Position numbers and translations under genes: made by a program
DNA from: Comamonas sp. SCN 65-56
GTDB taxonomy: Bacteria; Pseudomonadota; Gammaproteobacteria; Burkholderiales; Burkholderiaceae_C
Direction of reading: 5' to 3'
Assembly: GCF_001724135.1 (NCBI RefSeq)
Contig: NZ_MEDS01000025.1
Coordinates: 1 to 64,000 of the forward strand
DNA: 64,000 bases
The notes under the pieces: generated by a model
Database searches by the model: none
What the model was told of the DNA's origin: nothing
The model's input: the letters and a program-made list of their open reading frames with translations, nothing else
Part shown: positions 41,775-50,422 of the stretch, piece after piece
Layout: each line of letters starts with the position of its first letter
Position numbering within the stretch: the first letter of the stretch is position 1

Positions 41775-42404
41775 TCAGGCCGGAACCCGCCACTCGCTGA
41801 CCTGCACCATGGCCGGATCGGTCGCATGCTCGGTCAGCATGCGGCACACGCGGCCCTGCCAGAGTTCGCCAAAGCGCGCCAGTTCGGCATCGCTCGCGTA
41901 GCCGCCGACGGCCTTGGGCATGACGGTGCGCATTTCGTCGGTCCACGGCACGACCGAGGCATCCAGCGACACCTGCACCGCGCGCCCGGTATCCATGCGC
42001 CGCAGGCCAAAAACGCCCTGCACCGGCTGATCGAACGTGAGCAGATCCAGACGCGAGAACTGCCCGCCTATGCCGTGAAAGCCGGTTTCCGCCGCTGCGC
42101 CGGTGAGCAGTTGCACCACGGTGGCCACCACGCCCGTCGCGCCGCTGTCACGCGCGTCGCCCATGAAGACCTCGATCTCCCCACGCACCGGCAACTCGTC
42201 ACCATAGAGCGCGCGCAGGCCGTTCAGCACCATCAGCCAGGTACCCGCCACCGTCGGGCACGAGTGGCCCGCCAGGCGCACGGCATCGGCGTAGTGGTAG
42301 GTCATCGTGCCGTGCAGCGCCGCGCCAAGGAACTGCGCCAACTTGTCACGCACCGTGATCGTCGGCACTCTGGCAAAAAATTCGGGAAAGTCTTCGCTGG
42401 CCAC
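41775..42404 (-). CDS. FmdE-like domain protein of the NnrS/ABC operon
   Basis: This 209-residue cytoplasmic protein contains GHSCPTVAGTWLM, followed by IEVFMGDARDSGATGVVATVVQL and LLTGAAAETGF. This spacing resembles the FmdE domain (GHxCPG...D...LTG...G) of molybdenum formylmethanofuran dehydrogenase operons. No C-terminal zinc ribbon is visible. The role is unknown. It is the last gene of a minus-strand operon with ABC importer and NnrS, separated from nnrS by 110 bp. It ends beside the fba terminator. Confidence 0.5.
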   Translation of the reverse strand: MASEDFPEFFARVPTITVRDKLAQFLGAALHGTMTYHYADAVRLAGHSCPTVAGTWLMVLNGLRALYGDELPVRGEIEVFMGDARDSGATGVVATVVQLLTGAAAETGFHGIGGQFSRLDLLTFDQPVQGVFGLRRMDTGRAVQVSLDASVVPWTDEMRTVMPKAVGGYASDAELARFGELWQGRVCRMLTEHATDPAMVQVSEWRVPA

Positions 42405-42514
42405 TGCATGCTCCTGTCGATGGGGGCGGCTCCCTCGGGGGGCCGCGCCGGGAGTTCCGATTATTCAGAAACCGCGGAGTCCACAAACCCATCAAGGTCG
42501 CAGCAAGCCCTCAC

Positions 42515-43744
42515 CTACCCCGGCATGCCGAGCACGCCGGCGCACCCCTCGCGTCCATCCGCACGCGGGCGCAGGAAGACCGGCAGCATGTGGGCGCACT
42601 GCAATGCAAAGGCAGCGCACCAGAACAGCGCCGCCAGCCCCATCAGCGCCATGCTGGCCACGCCCGCATAGGCCAGCGCACGCAGCACGGCCGCCACGCC
42701 CAACGCCGCCGCACCCCACGGCACCCAGGGGCGATCGTCCTTGTCCAGGCCTGTATGCGTGTAACCCGCAATGCAGACCACCACATAGATATTGAGCCCG
42801 AACACGCCCGTGGTCAGCAAATGCACCCCCGCGTTCGCACTGAAGCCGCCCGTCAGCAGCGCCACGCCGATCACGCCGTAACCGATCGCCATGAAACCAT
42901 AAACCAGATACAGCATCAGCGGCCAGCGTTGGAACAGCGGCTTGCCGACATGCCAGTCATTGAGCAGGCCGAGCAGCGCGCTGGCCGCGGCCAGTGCCAG
43001 CCAGGCACTGACGCGACCACCCGGCTGCCAGAACTCCGCCAGCGAATAGAGCGCAATCGCCAGCAGCGCCAGGTTGCGCCGGGGCGGGCGGGCAAGGTAG
43101 GGTGGCCTGTCCGCACCATCCAGCGCGTTGCGCGCATCGATGCTGGCATTGACGATGCTCATCGAGATGCGGCTCATCGCCACCACGATGAGCGCCATCA
43201 GCACGCCCAGCAGCAAATGCAGCCAGCGCATGGCTGAAGCCCCCCGCAGCGCATCGCCATACAAGCCGGCAAGCACCAGCGCGATCAGCCCCAGGACCCA
43301 CAGAAAGGAGACATGGCGGCGCTCGGGATCGCGCCACAGACGCGGCGCAAGCAAGGCCATGAGCCCAAGCACCAGCGCCAGGTGCGCCAGCCCCGCGACC
43401 ACCAGCCCAGGTCGTGGCCACCAGCCACTCGCCCAGAAACCCGCACGGCCCAGCAACCACAACAGCACCAGCGCGCGTACCGGCCGGGCAGCAAACGAAG
43501 GCGTATCGGTGAACTCCGGGACGGAGGTCAGGATGAAGCCCGCCACCGCCGCCAGCCCGACTCCCACCAGCAGCTCATGCACATGCCACACAAAGGGCCC
43601 GCCGGGCACGGAAGGAAGGGGCCAGCCCAGCAGCAGAAACGCGCCCCACAGCGCCATCAGCACCACGGCCGACAGCGCGGCCAGGCCGAAGAAGGAGCGA
43701 AACGGACACAGCCAGAGCGGGTGCTCCAGACACCACGGATTCAC
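42515..43744 (-). CDS. nnrS: NnrS-family haem-copper membrane protein
   Basis: This 409-residue membrane protein has about twelve helices. HVHELLVGVGLAAVAGFILT is the hallmark NnrS histidine motif. Further histidines follow, including GYTHTGLDKDDRPWV. NnrS proteins bind haem and copper and protect denitrifiers or pathogens from NO stress. The N-terminus carries HPLWLCPFRSFFGLAALS, typical of the family. Its ATG overlaps the ABC ATPase stop by 4 nt, so it is translationally coupled to the importer. Confidence 0.9.
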   Translation of the reverse strand: MNPWCLEHPLWLCPFRSFFGLAALSAVVLMALWGAFLLLGWPLPSVPGGPFVWHVHELLVGVGLAAVAGFILTSVPEFTDTPSFAARPVRALVLLWLLGRAGFWASGWWPRPGLVVAGLAHLALVLGLMALLAPRLWRDPERRHVSFLWVLGLIALVLAGLYGDALRGASAMRWLHLLLGVLMALIVVAMSRISMSIVNASIDARNALDGADRPPYLARPPRRNLALLAIALYSLAEFWQPGGRVSAWLALAAASALLGLLNDWHVGKPLFQRWPLMLYLVYGFMAIGYGVIGVALLTGGFSANAGVHLLTTGVFGLNIYVVVCIAGYTHTGLDKDDRPWVPWGAAALGVAAVLRALAYAGVASMALMGLAALFWCAAFALQCAHMLPVFLRPRADGREGCAGVLGMPG

Positions 43745-44592
43745 AGCAGCACCTCGCAGCGCTCGCTGGCCACATGTGCGTGCGCCAGCACGGTAACGCC
43801 CGCGCTCAGGCCGCCGTCGGGTGTGGACGAGCTGGCGCCTTGCAGCGGGGGCAGTTCAAAGGCCTCTCGCACCGCGCCCTGCGCCAGCACCAGCGCCGTC
43901 TGGCGATGCACCCAATCATCGCTGCGCTGCACGGCGGGCAGCGCCAGGTCCAACCGCCAGCAGATGCGGGCCGGTCTGCCCGACAGCAGCAGCACACTGT
44001 CTGCCAGTGCCACTGCCTCCATCAGGTCGTGCGTGATCATCAAGACGGTCAGCGAACGGCGCGCCTGTTCGGCCAGCAGCAAGCGGTGCATCTGATCGCG
44101 CAGACCGATGTCGAGGGCGGAAAACGGTTCATCCAGCAGCAGCAGATCAGGCTCCAGCACCAGCGCGCGCGCCAGCGCAGCGCGGCTTTGCATGCCGCCG
44201 GAGAGCTGCGTCGGAAACTGCGCCAACGCCAGATCGTCGAGTCCCACGGCATGCCCGATGACACGCGAACGCGCGATCCGCTCGTGCCCGGATACACCGG
44301 CCGCCTTCAGCCCCAGAGCGATGTTGTCCAGCACCGTCTTCCAGGGCAGCAGGCTGGGTTGCTGAAACAGCATCACGGGCCGCGCAAAACCGTTCTCGAT
44401 GCGGCCCCCGCGCACCGTCAGCAGTCCGGCGCACAGATTCAGCAGAGTGCTCTTGCCGCTGCCCGACGGCCCGACCAGCGCCAGCGTGTGACCTGCCGGC
44501 ACTTCCAGGCTCACATCCGCCAGCACGTCGCGCGGGCCAAAGGCATGCGAGAGGTGACGCACACGCAGCGCTGGCTGCACCGTGGTGCTCAT
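43741..44592 (-). CDS. ABC transporter ATP-binding protein (NitT/TauT family)
   Basis: This 283-residue ATPase has Walker A VGPSGSGKSTLLN, Q-loop LFQQPSLLPWK, signature LSGGMQSRAALARAL, Walker B LLLLDEPFSALD and H-loop THD. It groups with SsuB/TauB-like ATPases. It energises the adjacent permease and overlaps it and nnrS by 4 nt each. The C-terminus is about 30 residues longer than minimal. Confidence 0.88.
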   Translation of the reverse strand: MSTTVQPALRVRHLSHAFGPRDVLADVSLEVPAGHTLALVGPSGSGKSTLLNLCAGLLTVRGGRIENGFARPVMLFQQPSLLPWKTVLDNIALGLKAAGVSGHERIARSRVIGHAVGLDDLALAQFPTQLSGGMQSRAALARALVLEPDLLLLDEPFSALDIGLRDQMHRLLLAEQARRSLTVLMITHDLMEAVALADSVLLLSGRPARICWRLDLALPAVQRSDDWVHRQTALVLAQGAVREAFELPPLQGASSSTPDGGLSAGVTVLAHAHVASERCEVLL

Positions 44593-45404
44593 GGCGCGCC
44601 TCCATGGGTCGTGCCGCCACCGTCACGCCAGCGCTCGATCTCGCGCTTGATCGGCTCCATCAACAGATACTCCAGCGCCAGCAGCACCAGCACCACCGCA
44701 CCTATCCAGGCCAGCGTGCCCGCCATGTCCAACTGCGCGCGGGTCGTGGCCAGCTCGACGCCAACGCCGCTGTCGGACGCCAGCAGCTCGGCCATCACCA
44801 CCACCTTCCAACTGCTGCCCAGCGCCACGATCCAGGCCGGGAACAGGTAGGACACCACATGCGGCACATAGACATCGAGCACGCGCATGTGCCAGGGCAG
44901 GCGATAGACGCGCGCCAGATCACGCCAGCGCCGCTCCAGCGTGCGCGCGCCCTGCATGCCGCCGACGAACACAATGGGAAAACAGGCAATGAACACCGTG
45001 AACACCGGCGTGCCGTCGCCGGTACCAAACCACAGCATCGCCAGCACCAGCCAGGCGATCGGCGGCGTGCCCAGCAGCACCGTCACCCAGGGCCTGGACA
45101 TCATCGACGCGGTCATCGACACCCCTGCCGCCACACCCAGCAGGCTGCCAGCCAGCACCGCGAGTGCCAGGCCGATGAAGGCGCGCCGCCCGCTGATCGC
45201 CAGCGCAGGCCAGAGTTCACCACCACGCCCCGCCCAGGCCAGCAGCTGCTGACCCGCTTGCATAGGCGTGGGCAGCACCAGCGGCCCGTAGACCGCGGCG
45301 AGCGCCTCCCATAGCGCGACCATCAGGAACAGGCTGGAAACGGCGCCCCAGCCACTCCAGAGGTAGCCCGGGATGCCGAGAAACCAGCGACGCAGCAGGC
45401 TCAT
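44589..45404 (-). CDS. ABC transporter permease (NitT/TauT family)
   Basis: This 271-residue permease has about six helices and the EAA-like cytoplasmic loop around GARTLERRWRDLARVYRLP. It forms the channel of the importer with the ATPase downstream and the binding protein upstream. The start at 45404 (MSLLRRWFLG) is 7 nt past the binding-protein stop; the longer frame to 45521 overlaps that gene. Confidence 0.87.
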   Translation of the reverse strand: MSLLRRWFLGIPGYLWSGWGAVSSLFLMVALWEALAAVYGPLVLPTPMQAGQQLLAWAGRGGELWPALAISGRRAFIGLALAVLAGSLLGVAAGVSMTASMMSRPWVTVLLGTPPIAWLVLAMLWFGTGDGTPVFTVFIACFPIVFVGGMQGARTLERRWRDLARVYRLPWHMRVLDVYVPHVVSYLFPAWIVALGSSWKVVVMAELLASDSGVGVELATTRAQLDMAGTLAWIGAVVLVLLALEYLLMEPIKREIERWRDGGGTTHGGAP

Positions 45405-45411
45405 GCGTGCT

Positions 45412-46446
45412 TCATCCGTAGAACCCGGCGTCCGGCAACTTGCCACCCACCAGGCCCGGCTGGCGCTCCAGCAACTGCTGGTAGAAAAATTCCAGATCAG
45501 GGCGCGCCTGTGCGGCGCCAACCCAGGCCATGGTGTCCCGCGTCGCCGCGAGCGCGCCGGCCACGCCCTCGGGCGTCAGCATCTCCACATGCCGTGCAGC
45601 CATCGCACCGCAGGGTTCGGGGTGTTCCTGGCACCACTTCAGCGCCTTGGCATGCTCCTGTTCAAAGCGCACCAGCAATGCCGCATCCTCACACACCCCC
45701 TTGAGCGCTGCCACACCCGCCTGCGCAATGCGCGGCGGACGCTTGAAAACCCGCCCCCATTCCTGCTGCAAATCCACGCTGCGGTACAAATCCGGTGCAA
45801 TGACCTTCACCGGAAACGAATGCGTCTTGCGCAAGCCCATGGATACCGCGGGCTCAGCCAGCAGCGCATGATCGGCCCGGCGCGTGATGAGCAGCTGCAT
45901 GGCGTCAATCGGCGAGGCCACATAGCGCAGCTTGATGTCGCTGCCCACCTTGATGCCCTGCTTCTCGGCGAGCAACTGGAACACGATGTCCGGCATGTCG
46001 CCACGGAATGGCATCACCACCTCCTTGCCACGAAAATCCGCCAAGGTGCGCAGACCCTGGTCACGTGAGACCATCCACAGCAATCCCCAGGTGGTGATGT
46101 CCAGCAGCTTCAGCGGCACACCCCGGTTGTAGAGGTTGGCGGCGACATTGCTGGGCATTGCCATGAGATCCACCGCATCGCCAATGGCCATGGCGCGCAG
46201 CTGGTCGGGGCTCTTCCAGGTGGTGAACTCCACCTTGTCCGCAACGTCGGCCAGGGCGCCGCTGTCGGCGATGCGCATGAGTGGATACGACACCAGCGCA
46301 AACGGTCCGGCCAGGGTCAGCTTCGCCCGCCTGGCTGGCGCCGCATGGGCGAGTGGCACCTGGCCCATGCCCAGCGCTGCCATGGCTGCAGCACTGGCGA
46401 GCCATCGCCGCCGCCGCATGCCTTTCATCTTTGCAGATTCCGTCAT
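45412..46446 (-). CDS. ABC transporter substrate-binding protein (NitT/TauT family)
   Basis: This 344-residue exported protein has a very basic MRRRRWLASAAAMAALGMG signal region, Sec or possibly Tat, with cleavage near AHA. The mature domain has LADFRGKEVVMPFRGDMPDIV and ARHVEMLTPEGVAGAL, as in SsuA/TauA/NMT1 relatives. The ligand is unknown; the neighbours (NnrS, FmdE-like) hint at a metal, cofactor precursor or N/S compound. The start could be 46446, 46428 or 46419. It is the first gene of the operon, divergent from the histidine phosphatase. Confidence 0.82.
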   Translation of the reverse strand: MTESAKMKGMRRRRWLASAAAMAALGMGQVPLAHAAPARRAKLTLAGPFALVSYPLMRIADSGALADVADKVEFTTWKSPDQLRAMAIGDAVDLMAMPSNVAANLYNRGVPLKLLDITTWGLLWMVSRDQGLRTLADFRGKEVVMPFRGDMPDIVFQLLAEKQGIKVGSDIKLRYVASPIDAMQLLITRRADHALLAEPAVSMGLRKTHSFPVKVIAPDLYRSVDLQQEWGRVFKRPPRIAQAGVAALKGVCEDAALLVRFEQEHAKALKWCQEHPEPCGAMAARHVEMLTPEGVAGALAATRDTMAWVGAAQARPDLEFFYQQLLERQPGLVGGKLPDAGFYG

Positions 46447-46510
46447 CACCATCGTTTTGTTGCCGACGCATTGCGCATTGTGCGGGCGCCGCCTTGTACA
46501 TTCTGCCTCC

Positions 46511-47155
46511 ATGCAAGAGCCCACCCGCATCATTGCCATTCGCCATGGCGAGACCGCATGGAACGCCCAAGGGCGCATTCAAGGCCACCGGGACATTGCG
46601 CTCAACGCCACCGGCATGCAGCAGGCCCGCCAGCTGGGAAAAGCGCTGGACAGCACAACGCTGGATTGCATCTACAGCAGCGACCTGCAGCGCGCCATGG
46701 CGACCGCCGAGGCGCTTGCGCTGGCCACCGGCGCGCCCATCGTGCCCGAGCCCGGTTTGCGCGAACGCTGCTTTGGCGAGTATGAAGGGCTCACCTTCGC
46801 CGAGGTAGAACGCGACGCGCCGGACCATGCACGGCTGTGGCGCGTGCGCGACCCGGTGTATGCACCGCGCGGCGGCGAATCACTGATGGCATTGCAGCAA
46901 CGCATCACCGAGGCGATCGATCGCATTGCCGCACGTCACGGCGGACAACTGATCGCGCTGGTCGCGCATGGCGGCGTGCTGGACATGCTCTACCGGCTGG
47001 CAACGCACCAACATCTGCAGGCGCCGCGCACATGGCAACTGGACAACGCCGCCATCAACCGCTTGCTCTGGAGCCGGGGTTCCGGCCTGGCCCTGGTCGG
47101 CTGGGGCGACGTGCAGCACCTCGAAGGCGCAGCCCGCGACGAGTTGCACGATTGA
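46511..47155 (+). CDS. Histidine phosphatase family protein (phosphoglycerate mutase-like)
   Basis: This 214-residue cytoplasmic phosphatase has the RHG motif IAIRHGETAWNAQGRIQGH, YSSDLQRAMATAEALA, a phosphate-pocket ERCFGEYEG and VAHGGVLDML. It resembles GpmB/CobC-type enzymes; the true substrate is uncertain. The start MQEPTRI at 46511 is used; the upstream open frame is antisense to the binding-protein gene. It lies 19 bp from the convergent cheB. Confidence 0.85.
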   Translation: MQEPTRIIAIRHGETAWNAQGRIQGHRDIALNATGMQQARQLGKALDSTTLDCIYSSDLQRAMATAEALALATGAPIVPEPGLRERCFGEYEGLTFAEVERDAPDHARLWRVRDPVYAPRGGESLMALQQRITEAIDRIAARHGGQLIALVAHGGVLDMLYRLATHQHLQAPRTWQLDNAAINRLLWSRGSGLALVGWGDVQHLEGAARDELHD

Positions 47156-47174
47156 CCGCCATCGGGCTACCGGG

Positions 47175-48263
47175 TCAGATGCGATTGAGCAAGCGATCGG
47201 TCGATCCGCGCAGACGGCTGACCAGCGCCTGCGCTATCTGCGTCACCGGCAGCACTTCATCTGCCGCACCACGGGCGATGGCCTCGCGGGGCATGCCGAA
47301 CACCACGCAACTGGCCTCGTCCTGGACGAAGTTGTAGCTGCCGGCGTCCTTCATTTCACGCATGGCGGTCGCTCCGTCATCCCCCATGCCGGTCAGCATC
47401 ACGCCCAGGGCGTTGCGCCCGACCAGGGCAGCGACGGATTTGAACAGCACCTCCACCGATGGCTTGTGCCGGTTCACGGGCGGCCCATCATCGACCACCG
47501 CGACGTAATTGGCACCACTGCGGCTGATGTGAAACTGGCGCCCTCCTGGCGCGATGTAGGCATGGCCGGGCAAGATGCGCTCGCCGTCCTGTGCCTCCTT
47601 GACGGTGATCTGGCACAGGCTGTTGAGACGCGCGGCAAAGCTTGTGGTGAAACCCGGCGGCATATGCTGCGTGATCACGATGGCGGGCGAGTCCGCAGGC
47701 ATCGGCGTGAGGACTTCACGTATGGCCTCGGTGCCGCCCGTCGATGCACCGATGGCGATGATCTTTTCAGTGGACAGACGCCCCAGCAGGCCAGGGCGCG
47801 CCGCGGCGGCCGCCACCTGGCCTGCCTGCGCCGCGGCCGCCGGAGCCAGCCGATGCACTCTGGCCTTGGACGCGACGCGAATCTTGTCGGTGATCTCCGT
47901 GGTCAGCAGCTGGATGCCCGCGGCCAGGCCAATGCGCGGCTTGGCAACGAAATCCACCGCACCCAGTTCAAGTGCCCGCATCGTCACTTCGGCTCCGCGT
48001 TCGGTAAGCGTGGAGACCATCACCACCGGCATCGGACGCAAGCGCATGAGCCGACCCAGAAAATCAATGCCATCCATGCGCGGCATCTCGACATCCAGCG
48101 TGATCACGTCGGGGTTGAGGCTGCGGATCATCTCGCGCGCCTGCAGCGGGTCGTTGGCCGCGCCTATGCATTCCATGTCGGGCTGGCGGTTGATGATCTC
48201 CGTCAGCAGGCTGCGCACCAGTGCTGAATCATCCACCACGATCACCCGTATCTTGCTTGCCAT
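47175..48263 (-). CDS. cheB: Chemotaxis glutamate methylesterase CheB
   Basis: This 362-residue protein demethylates and deamidates chemoreceptors. The N-terminal receiver domain starts [14 protein letters not shown] with phospho-Asp in [14 protein letters not shown] linker with Ala/Gln follows, then the CheB catalytic domain with Ser in [10 protein letters not shown], His in THMPPGFT (Q-H-M) and Asp in MGDDGATAM. It is last in the che operon, 26 bp after cheD. Confidence 0.96.
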   Translation of the reverse strand: MASKIRVIVVDDSALVRSLLTEIINRQPDMECIGAANDPLQAREMIRSLNPDVITLDVEMPRMDGIDFLGRLMRLRPMPVVMVSTLTERGAEVTMRALELGAVDFVAKPRIGLAAGIQLLTTEITDKIRVASKARVHRLAPAAAAQAGQVAAAAARPGLLGRLSTEKIIAIGASTGGTEAIREVLTPMPADSPAIVITQHMPPGFTTSFAARLNSLCQITVKEAQDGERILPGHAYIAPGGRQFHISRSGANYVAVVDDGPPVNRHKPSVEVLFKSVAALVGRNALGVMLTGMGDDGATAMREMKDAGSYNFVQDEASCVVFGMPREAIARGAADEVLPVTQIAQALVSRLRGSTDRLLNRI

Positions 48264-48289
48264 GATCTTGTCGCTTCCTTGTGCGATCT

Positions 48290-49009
48290 TCAGAACAAAT
48301 CGACCGATCCGCCCCGGCCGGATTGCGCCACCACGGCGGCATTGCCACGTGTCTTCTCCGCCGCAAGGAGGTCCGGGTGGGCATGCGCCAGCCGCTTCAC
48401 CATGGCCTTGCCCGTCACCGGAAAGAACACCACCTTGCGCGGATAGATATCCAATACATCCTCCGATACGATGGGAATGCGTTCGGTCGCCAGATAGTCC
48501 CGCACGAAAGCGGTGTTGCGCTCGCCCACGTTCACGGACGAAAAATTGGCCATGACCTGGCCACCGCCAAACACCTTGGCTTGCATGGTCTCGCGGCGTC
48601 CGCCGATCTTCATCAATTCATTGATCAGCACTTCCATGGCATACGAGCCATAGCGACCGGATTGATCAGTGCTGCTGCTGTCGGGCAACATGAAATGATT
48701 CATGCCGCCCACGCGGGTGCGGCTGTCCCAGAGGCAAGCGGCGATGCATGAACCCAGCACCGTCTGGATCACCAGGTTTTCATCGGAGACGAAATACTCA
48801 CCCGGAAGAATTTTTACGGCATTGAACTGGAAATGCTGGTCAAAAAAGAAGAACGCCGCTTCTCCGGTGTGGCGCGGCAGTGCCTTGAGTTCTTCCAGCG
48901 TGGGGGTACGGATCGGCCTGTTCCCGATGTCCGGCGGGATCGGCCGGATGCGCGGTGCGTGGCGGCGCTCGGCACCACCGGCCGCGGCAATCGCCTCATA
49001 CGCGCTCAT
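48290..49009 (-). CDS. cheD: Chemoreceptor glutamine deamidase CheD
   Basis: This 239-residue protein (start [12 protein letters not shown] at 49009) deamidates receptor glutamines. The catalytic Cys is in [13 protein letters not shown], His in [12 protein letters not shown], and Thr in [11 protein letters not shown]. The N-terminal ~60 residues before the CheD core are longer than in many homologues. It overlaps cheR by 14 nt; an alternative Met 5 codons upstream exists. Confidence 0.94.
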   Translation of the reverse strand: MSAYEAIAAAGGAERRHAPRIRPIPPDIGNRPIRTPTLEELKALPRHTGEAAFFFFDQHFQFNAVKILPGEYFVSDENLVIQTVLGSCIAACLWDSRTRVGGMNHFMLPDSSSTDQSGRYGSYAMEVLINELMKIGGRRETMQAKVFGGGQVMANFSSVNVGERNTAFVRDYLATERIPIVSEDVLDIYPRKVVFFPVTGKAMVKRLAHAHPDLLAAEKTRGNAAVVAQSGRGGSVDLF

Positions 49010-49868
49010 AAACCGTCTTTCCACGCAGCACGAACAGGTCGCGCGACTCGCTGAAATTCTCTGCGTGACCGACGAAAAGCGTGCCCCCCGGCTTCATCAC
49101 CCGGTGGATGCGCTCCAGCACCCGGCGCTGGGTAGGCGCATCAAAGTAAATCATCACGTTGCGGCAGAACACCGCATCGAATGGCTCACGGAAAGGCCAA
49201 TCGTCGCGGATCAGGTTCACGCTCAGGAAGGTAATGGGCTTGCGCACTTCCGGGCGCACGCGTACCAGCCCGTCATTGTTCCCTTTGCCGCGCATGAAAA
49301 AGCGCTGCAGCTGCTCCTGCGTCAGGCCCTTGAGCCCCTGGGAGCGATACACACCGCGGCTTGCGGTTTCCAGCACACGGGTGTCGATGTCGCTGGCGAA
49401 AAGCTCGAACGGCACGCCGACGCCCAGCGCCTGCAACACCGTGATGACGATCGAATACGGCTCCTCGCCCGTGGAGGCAGCGCTGCACCAGATCCTCCAC
49501 GGCCCGCTCGGGCGCTTCTTGAGGATGGCGGTGAGACTGTCGAAATGGTGCTGCTCCCGAAAAAACGCCGTCAGATTGGTGGTGAGCGCATTGATGAACT
49601 CCTGCCATTCGGGGCCATCCTGCGACTCGAGCCAGCCCAGGTATTCTTCAAAACTCGTGTGTCCGGTGTCGCGCAGACGCCGCGACAGGCGGCTGTACAC
49701 CATGGCATGCTTGCCATCGTGCAGGCTGATGCCGGCGCGCTGGTAAATCAGCTTTTGTACGCGGGAAAAATCGGCGTTCGTCCACGCGAACTCTCTCCCC
49801 TCGCTGACAGCCAGCGTCGCGGGGCTCGCGGCGGCTGTCGCGCGGCCGGGCAGCGGACGTGCACTCAT
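48996..49868 (-). CDS. cheR: Chemotaxis protein methyltransferase CheR
   Basis: This 290-residue SAM-dependent enzyme methylates receptor glutamates. The all-alpha N-domain is followed by TTNLTAFFREQHHFD, the SAM motif IWCSAASTGEEPYS, and CRNVMIYFD with HRVMKPGGTLFVGHAEN. The N-terminal 30 residues (Ala-rich) are poorly conserved. It lies 43 bp after cheW and overlaps cheD. Confidence 0.95.
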   Translation of the reverse strand: MSARPLPGRATAAASPATLAVSEGREFAWTNADFSRVQKLIYQRAGISLHDGKHAMVYSRLSRRLRDTGHTSFEEYLGWLESQDGPEWQEFINALTTNLTAFFREQHHFDSLTAILKKRPSGPWRIWCSAASTGEEPYSIVITVLQALGVGVPFELFASDIDTRVLETASRGVYRSQGLKGLTQEQLQRFFMRGKGNNDGLVRVRPEVRKPITFLSVNLIRDDWPFREPFDAVFCRNVMIYFDAPTQRRVLERIHRVMKPGGTLFVGHAENFSESRDLFVLRGKTVYERV

Positions 49869-49911
49869 GAATCGATGGCAACCGGACGATGGTGGAGCGT
49901 GCGCTCACCCA

Positions 49912-50397
49912 TCAGGTGTTGGCAAGCCCCATGTCGGGGCTCGCCATGAGCTTCTCGATATCCAGCAGGATCAGCATGCGCCCGCCCACGGAACCCAGAC
50001 ACCGTATGCAGCGGGCATCAATCGTGCTCTCCACATCGGGCGCCGGCTGCACCTGCTCGGCCGTCAATTCGATCACATCGCTGACCGAATCCACCACGAT
50101 GCCGACCACCCGCTCGCGCAGATTGAGGATGATCACCACCGTCAAATGGTTGTATTCGGCACTCGCACAGTTGAAGCGCAAGCGCATGTCGATGATGGGC
50201 ACGATGGTCCCGCGCAGATTGGAAACTCCCTTGAGAAACGCGGGCGCATTGGCCACGCGGGTCGGCGCTTCATAGCCACGGATTTCCTGCACCGCAAGGA
50301 TGTCCAGTCCGTATTCTTCCTCGCCCAGGCGGAAGGTCAGGTATTCGCCCACTCCCGGTGCCGTCGCTTCGTTCATGGTTTTGAGCACTGCGTTCAT
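49912..50397 (-). CDS. cheW: Chemotaxis coupling protein CheW
   Basis: This 161-residue scaffold links CheA to receptors. The two-SH3-like fold shows YLTFRLGEEEYGLDILAVQE, NLRGTIVPIIDMRLRF and VVDSVSDVIEL. The start at 50397 (MNAVLKTMNEATAPG) has GGAGGGCTATGAC just upstream. It lies 25 bp after cheA. Confidence 0.95.
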   Translation of the reverse strand: MNAVLKTMNEATAPGVGEYLTFRLGEEEYGLDILAVQEIRGYEAPTRVANAPAFLKGVSNLRGTIVPIIDMRLRFNCASAEYNHLTVVIILNLRERVVGIVVDSVSDVIELTAEQVQPAPDVESTIDARCIRCLGSVGGRMLILLDIEKLMASPDMGLANT

Positions 50398-50422
50398 GTC
50401 ATAGCCCTCCTGTGTGGTGCTT

